Assembly: GCA_910586505.1 (NCBI GenBank)
Contig: CAJUGV010000003.1
Span: forward strand, 124,262 to 188,261
From: an uncultured Paraprevotella sp.
Lineage (GTDB): Bacteria; Bacteroidota; Bacteroidia; Bacteroidales; Bacteroidaceae
Direction of reading: 5' to 3'
Length of the DNA stretch: 64,000 bases
Both the position numbers and the translations under genes were made by a program. Below the pieces are notes generated by a model that had not been told where the DNA came from, did not search any database, and worked only from the letters and a program-made list of their open reading frames with translations. The stretch's first letter is position 1, and every line of letters begins with the position of its first letter. Positions 62,640 to 64,000 of the stretch are shown here, piece after piece.

Positions 62640-63662
62640 ATGAAAAAAGCATTGACATTACTCGCTATCACCTGTCTGGCAGGACTTCCGGCACACCTCA
62701 CGGCCCAAAGAGCCAAAACAGGAAATCCCATTCTACCTGAATTCCATGCCGATCCAGAAGTTCTATACGCCAAACAGACCAAGAAATATTATATCTATTC
62801 CACTACAGACGGAACACCGGGATGGGGCGGATATTACTTCACCGTGTTCAGTTCCAAAGACCTCACCGACTGGCGTCATGAAGGTATCATGCTTGATTTG
62901 AACACCGATCAGGTGAAATGGTCGGACGGCAACGCATGGGCTCCGTGTATCATAGAAAAAAAAGTGAACGATAAATATAGATATTTCTTCTACTTCAGCG
63001 GAAACACGCCCAAAGGAAAAGCTATCGGAGTGGCTACGGCCGACCATCCCTGCGGCCCGTTTACCGATGCCGGACACCCAATCATCGACCGAAGACCGGA
63101 AGGCCAGAAACATGGACAACAAATCGATGTAGACGTATTTGAAGACCCCGTAAGCGGAAAAAGCTATTTGTACTGGGGCAACGGCTATATGGCCGGTGCT
63201 GAGCTGAACAATGACATGATGAGTATCAAACCAGAAACAGAAACACTTATGACACCGAAAGGCGGTTCGCTACAGGACTATGCGTATCGCGAAGCTCCTT
63301 ATGTGTTCTACCGAAAGGGAACATATTATTTCTTGTGGAGCGTTGACGACACGGGATCTCCTAACTATCATGTAGCCTATGGCACGGCCAAATCACCACT
63401 CGGTCCAATTGAAGTGGCAGACCAGCCGATAGTTCTCATCCAACAACCGGAAAAAGAAATCTATGGTCCGGCCCACAACTCCGTATTGCAAATTCCCGGT
63501 AAAGACGAATGGTATATCGTATATCACCGTATCAACAAGAATTATATCAAAAACCAACCGGGCGTGCACCGCGAAGTCTGCATAGACAAGATGGAATTTA
63601 ACGAAGACGGTACCATAAAACCCGTCATTCCCACACACAAAGGTGTCAAACGGATAAAGTAA
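62640..63662 (+). CDS. glycoside hydrolase family 43 protein
   Basis: 340 residues with a signal peptide ending near LTAQ (about 22). The five-bladed propeller signs are FHADPEVLYA (catalytic base Asp, about 35), WSDGNAWAPCIIEKKV (pKa-modulating region), FEDPVSGKSYLYWGNGYMAGAEL and the acid Glu in YREAPYVFYRKGTYYFLWS. It is expected to cut arabinose- or xylose-containing side chains in the periplasm or at the surface. There is no adjacent SusCD. The 3' end overlaps the convergent pgl gene by 17 nt. Confidence 0.9.
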   Translation: MKKALTLLAITCLAGLPAHLTAQRAKTGNPILPEFHADPEVLYAKQTKKYYIYSTTDGTPGWGGYYFTVFSSKDLTDWRHEGIMLDLNTDQVKWSDGNAWAPCIIEKKVNDKYRYFFYFSGNTPKGKAIGVATADHPCGPFTDAGHPIIDRRPEGQKHGQQIDVDVFEDPVSGKSYLYWGNGYMAGAELNNDMMSIKPETETLMTPKGGSLQDYAYREAPYVFYRKGTYYFLWSVDDTGSPNYHVAYGTAKSPLGPIEVADQPIVLIQQPEKEIYGPAHNSVLQIPGKDEWYIVYHRINKNYIKNQPGVHREVCIDKMEFNEDGTIKPVIPTHKGVKRIK

Positions 63663-64000
63663 TATCTATATCGGTAAACAATTCCACATGAAAAGCAGAC
63701 TGCCATACATAGGCAGCCGGATAACGACTACGCACATTAGGGCAAGATAAAGTACGAAGAATGTCGGCTTTATCTTGCCCTATAACATAAAACCATGTGT
63801 GGCGGGCATGAATCATCACTTCTCCGGTCATGGCAATACGCTGTTGTCCGGTAGCAGGATGCCTACTGACCGCATAAGGAACCGATGTACGAAGCAAAGC
63901 GTTCTGCCCGGGAAATACAGAAGAGGTATGACCATCTGTCCCCATGCCCAACAATACGAAATCAAAAACAGGAATGCAACCATGTAAAGGCAAACGAGAA
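63646..64000 (-). CDS. pgl: 6-phosphogluconolactonase, 3' part (gene runs past the window end)
   Basis: The visible C-terminal about 118 residues read FDFVLLGMGTDGHTSSVFPGQNALL, the Pgl/glucosamine-6-P isomerase-like signature, followed by YAVSRHPATGQQRIAMTG and a late YVIGQDKADIL segment. It hydrolyses 6-phosphogluconolactone in the oxidative pentose-phosphate route. The N-terminal half with the first phosphate-binding loop is outside the window, so the start is unknown. Confidence 0.85.
   Translation of the reverse strand, partial: SRLPLHGCIPVFDFVLLGMGTDGHTSSVFPGQNALLRTSVPYAVSRHPATGQQRIAMTGEVMIHARHTWFYVIGQDKADILRTLSCPNVRSRYPAAYVWQSAFHVELFTDIDITLSV

Noticed and set aside
62640..63662. GH43 gene as part of a polysaccharide utilisation locus
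   Set aside because: No SusC/SusD, regulator or other carbohydrate enzyme is adjacent; neighbours are aroB and pgl.

Overview
The window looks like chromosomal DNA from a gut-type Bacteroidales, most likely a Bacteroides or close relative. The signs are a SusC/SusD pair, a type V (FimA/Mfa-like) fimbrial operon, many lipoproteins whose lipobox cysteine is followed by acidic residues, and promoters of the Bacteroides primary-sigma type (TTTG, about 19-20 nt, TAnnTTTG) instead of E. coli-type -35/-10 boxes. I see no prophage, insertion sequence, CRISPR array or rRNA operon. All calls come from reading sequence; no database search was run.

Layout. (1) 63-11738, minus strand: a seven-gene surface/nutrient operon. 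In transcription order it encodes a secreted three-module protein, a BspA-type leucine-rich-repeat protein, SusC, SusD, a DUF4843 lipoprotein, a PKD-like lipoprotein and a TlpA-type thioredoxin protein. Its promoter (11841-11871) lies inside a 160-bp segment bounded by a perfect 16-bp inverted repeat (11811-11826 / 11987-12002), the architecture of an invertible, phase-variable promoter. (2) 12165-14366, minus: meaB and a DUF1573 protein. (3) 14748-23193, plus: a type V fimbrial operon (DUF3575, DUF5119, three fimbrillin-like proteins, a DUF4906 probable tip protein). A run of 13 C lies just upstream of the -7 box in its putative promoter, and a long hairpin follows the first fimbrillin gene. 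A bidirectional terminator closes the operon. (4) 23259-31023, minus: a thioester-less alpha-2-macroglobulin, a phytase/esterase-like protein that appears split by a frameshift, and a DUF4837 lipoprotein. (5) 31225-33743, minus: pepD and a flippase-like membrane protein.

(6) 33805-49724 is mostly housekeeping: rsmA, corA (with a possible leader peptide), a DUF349 protein, two tRNA-Gln genes, rsfS-ftsH-cdsA, lpxB-surE on the minus strand, then parA-parB-DUF5683-lytic transglycosylase-RelA/SpoT. (7) 49764-64000: a MerR regulator divergent from alaS through two interlocked promoters, a RecD/Pif1-like helicase, a three-gene set (unknown membrane protein, DUF3822, rsmD), cardiolipin synthase, a large TonB-type outer-membrane protein, aroB, a GH43 glycosidase and the 3' part of pgl.

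The most interesting biology is in the first 23 kb. Two neighbouring surface-structure operons each carry a different candidate ON/OFF switch, an invertible promoter for the SusCD operon and a homopolymer-length switch for the fimbriae, and each also has a strong hairpin after a highly expressed-type secreted gene.
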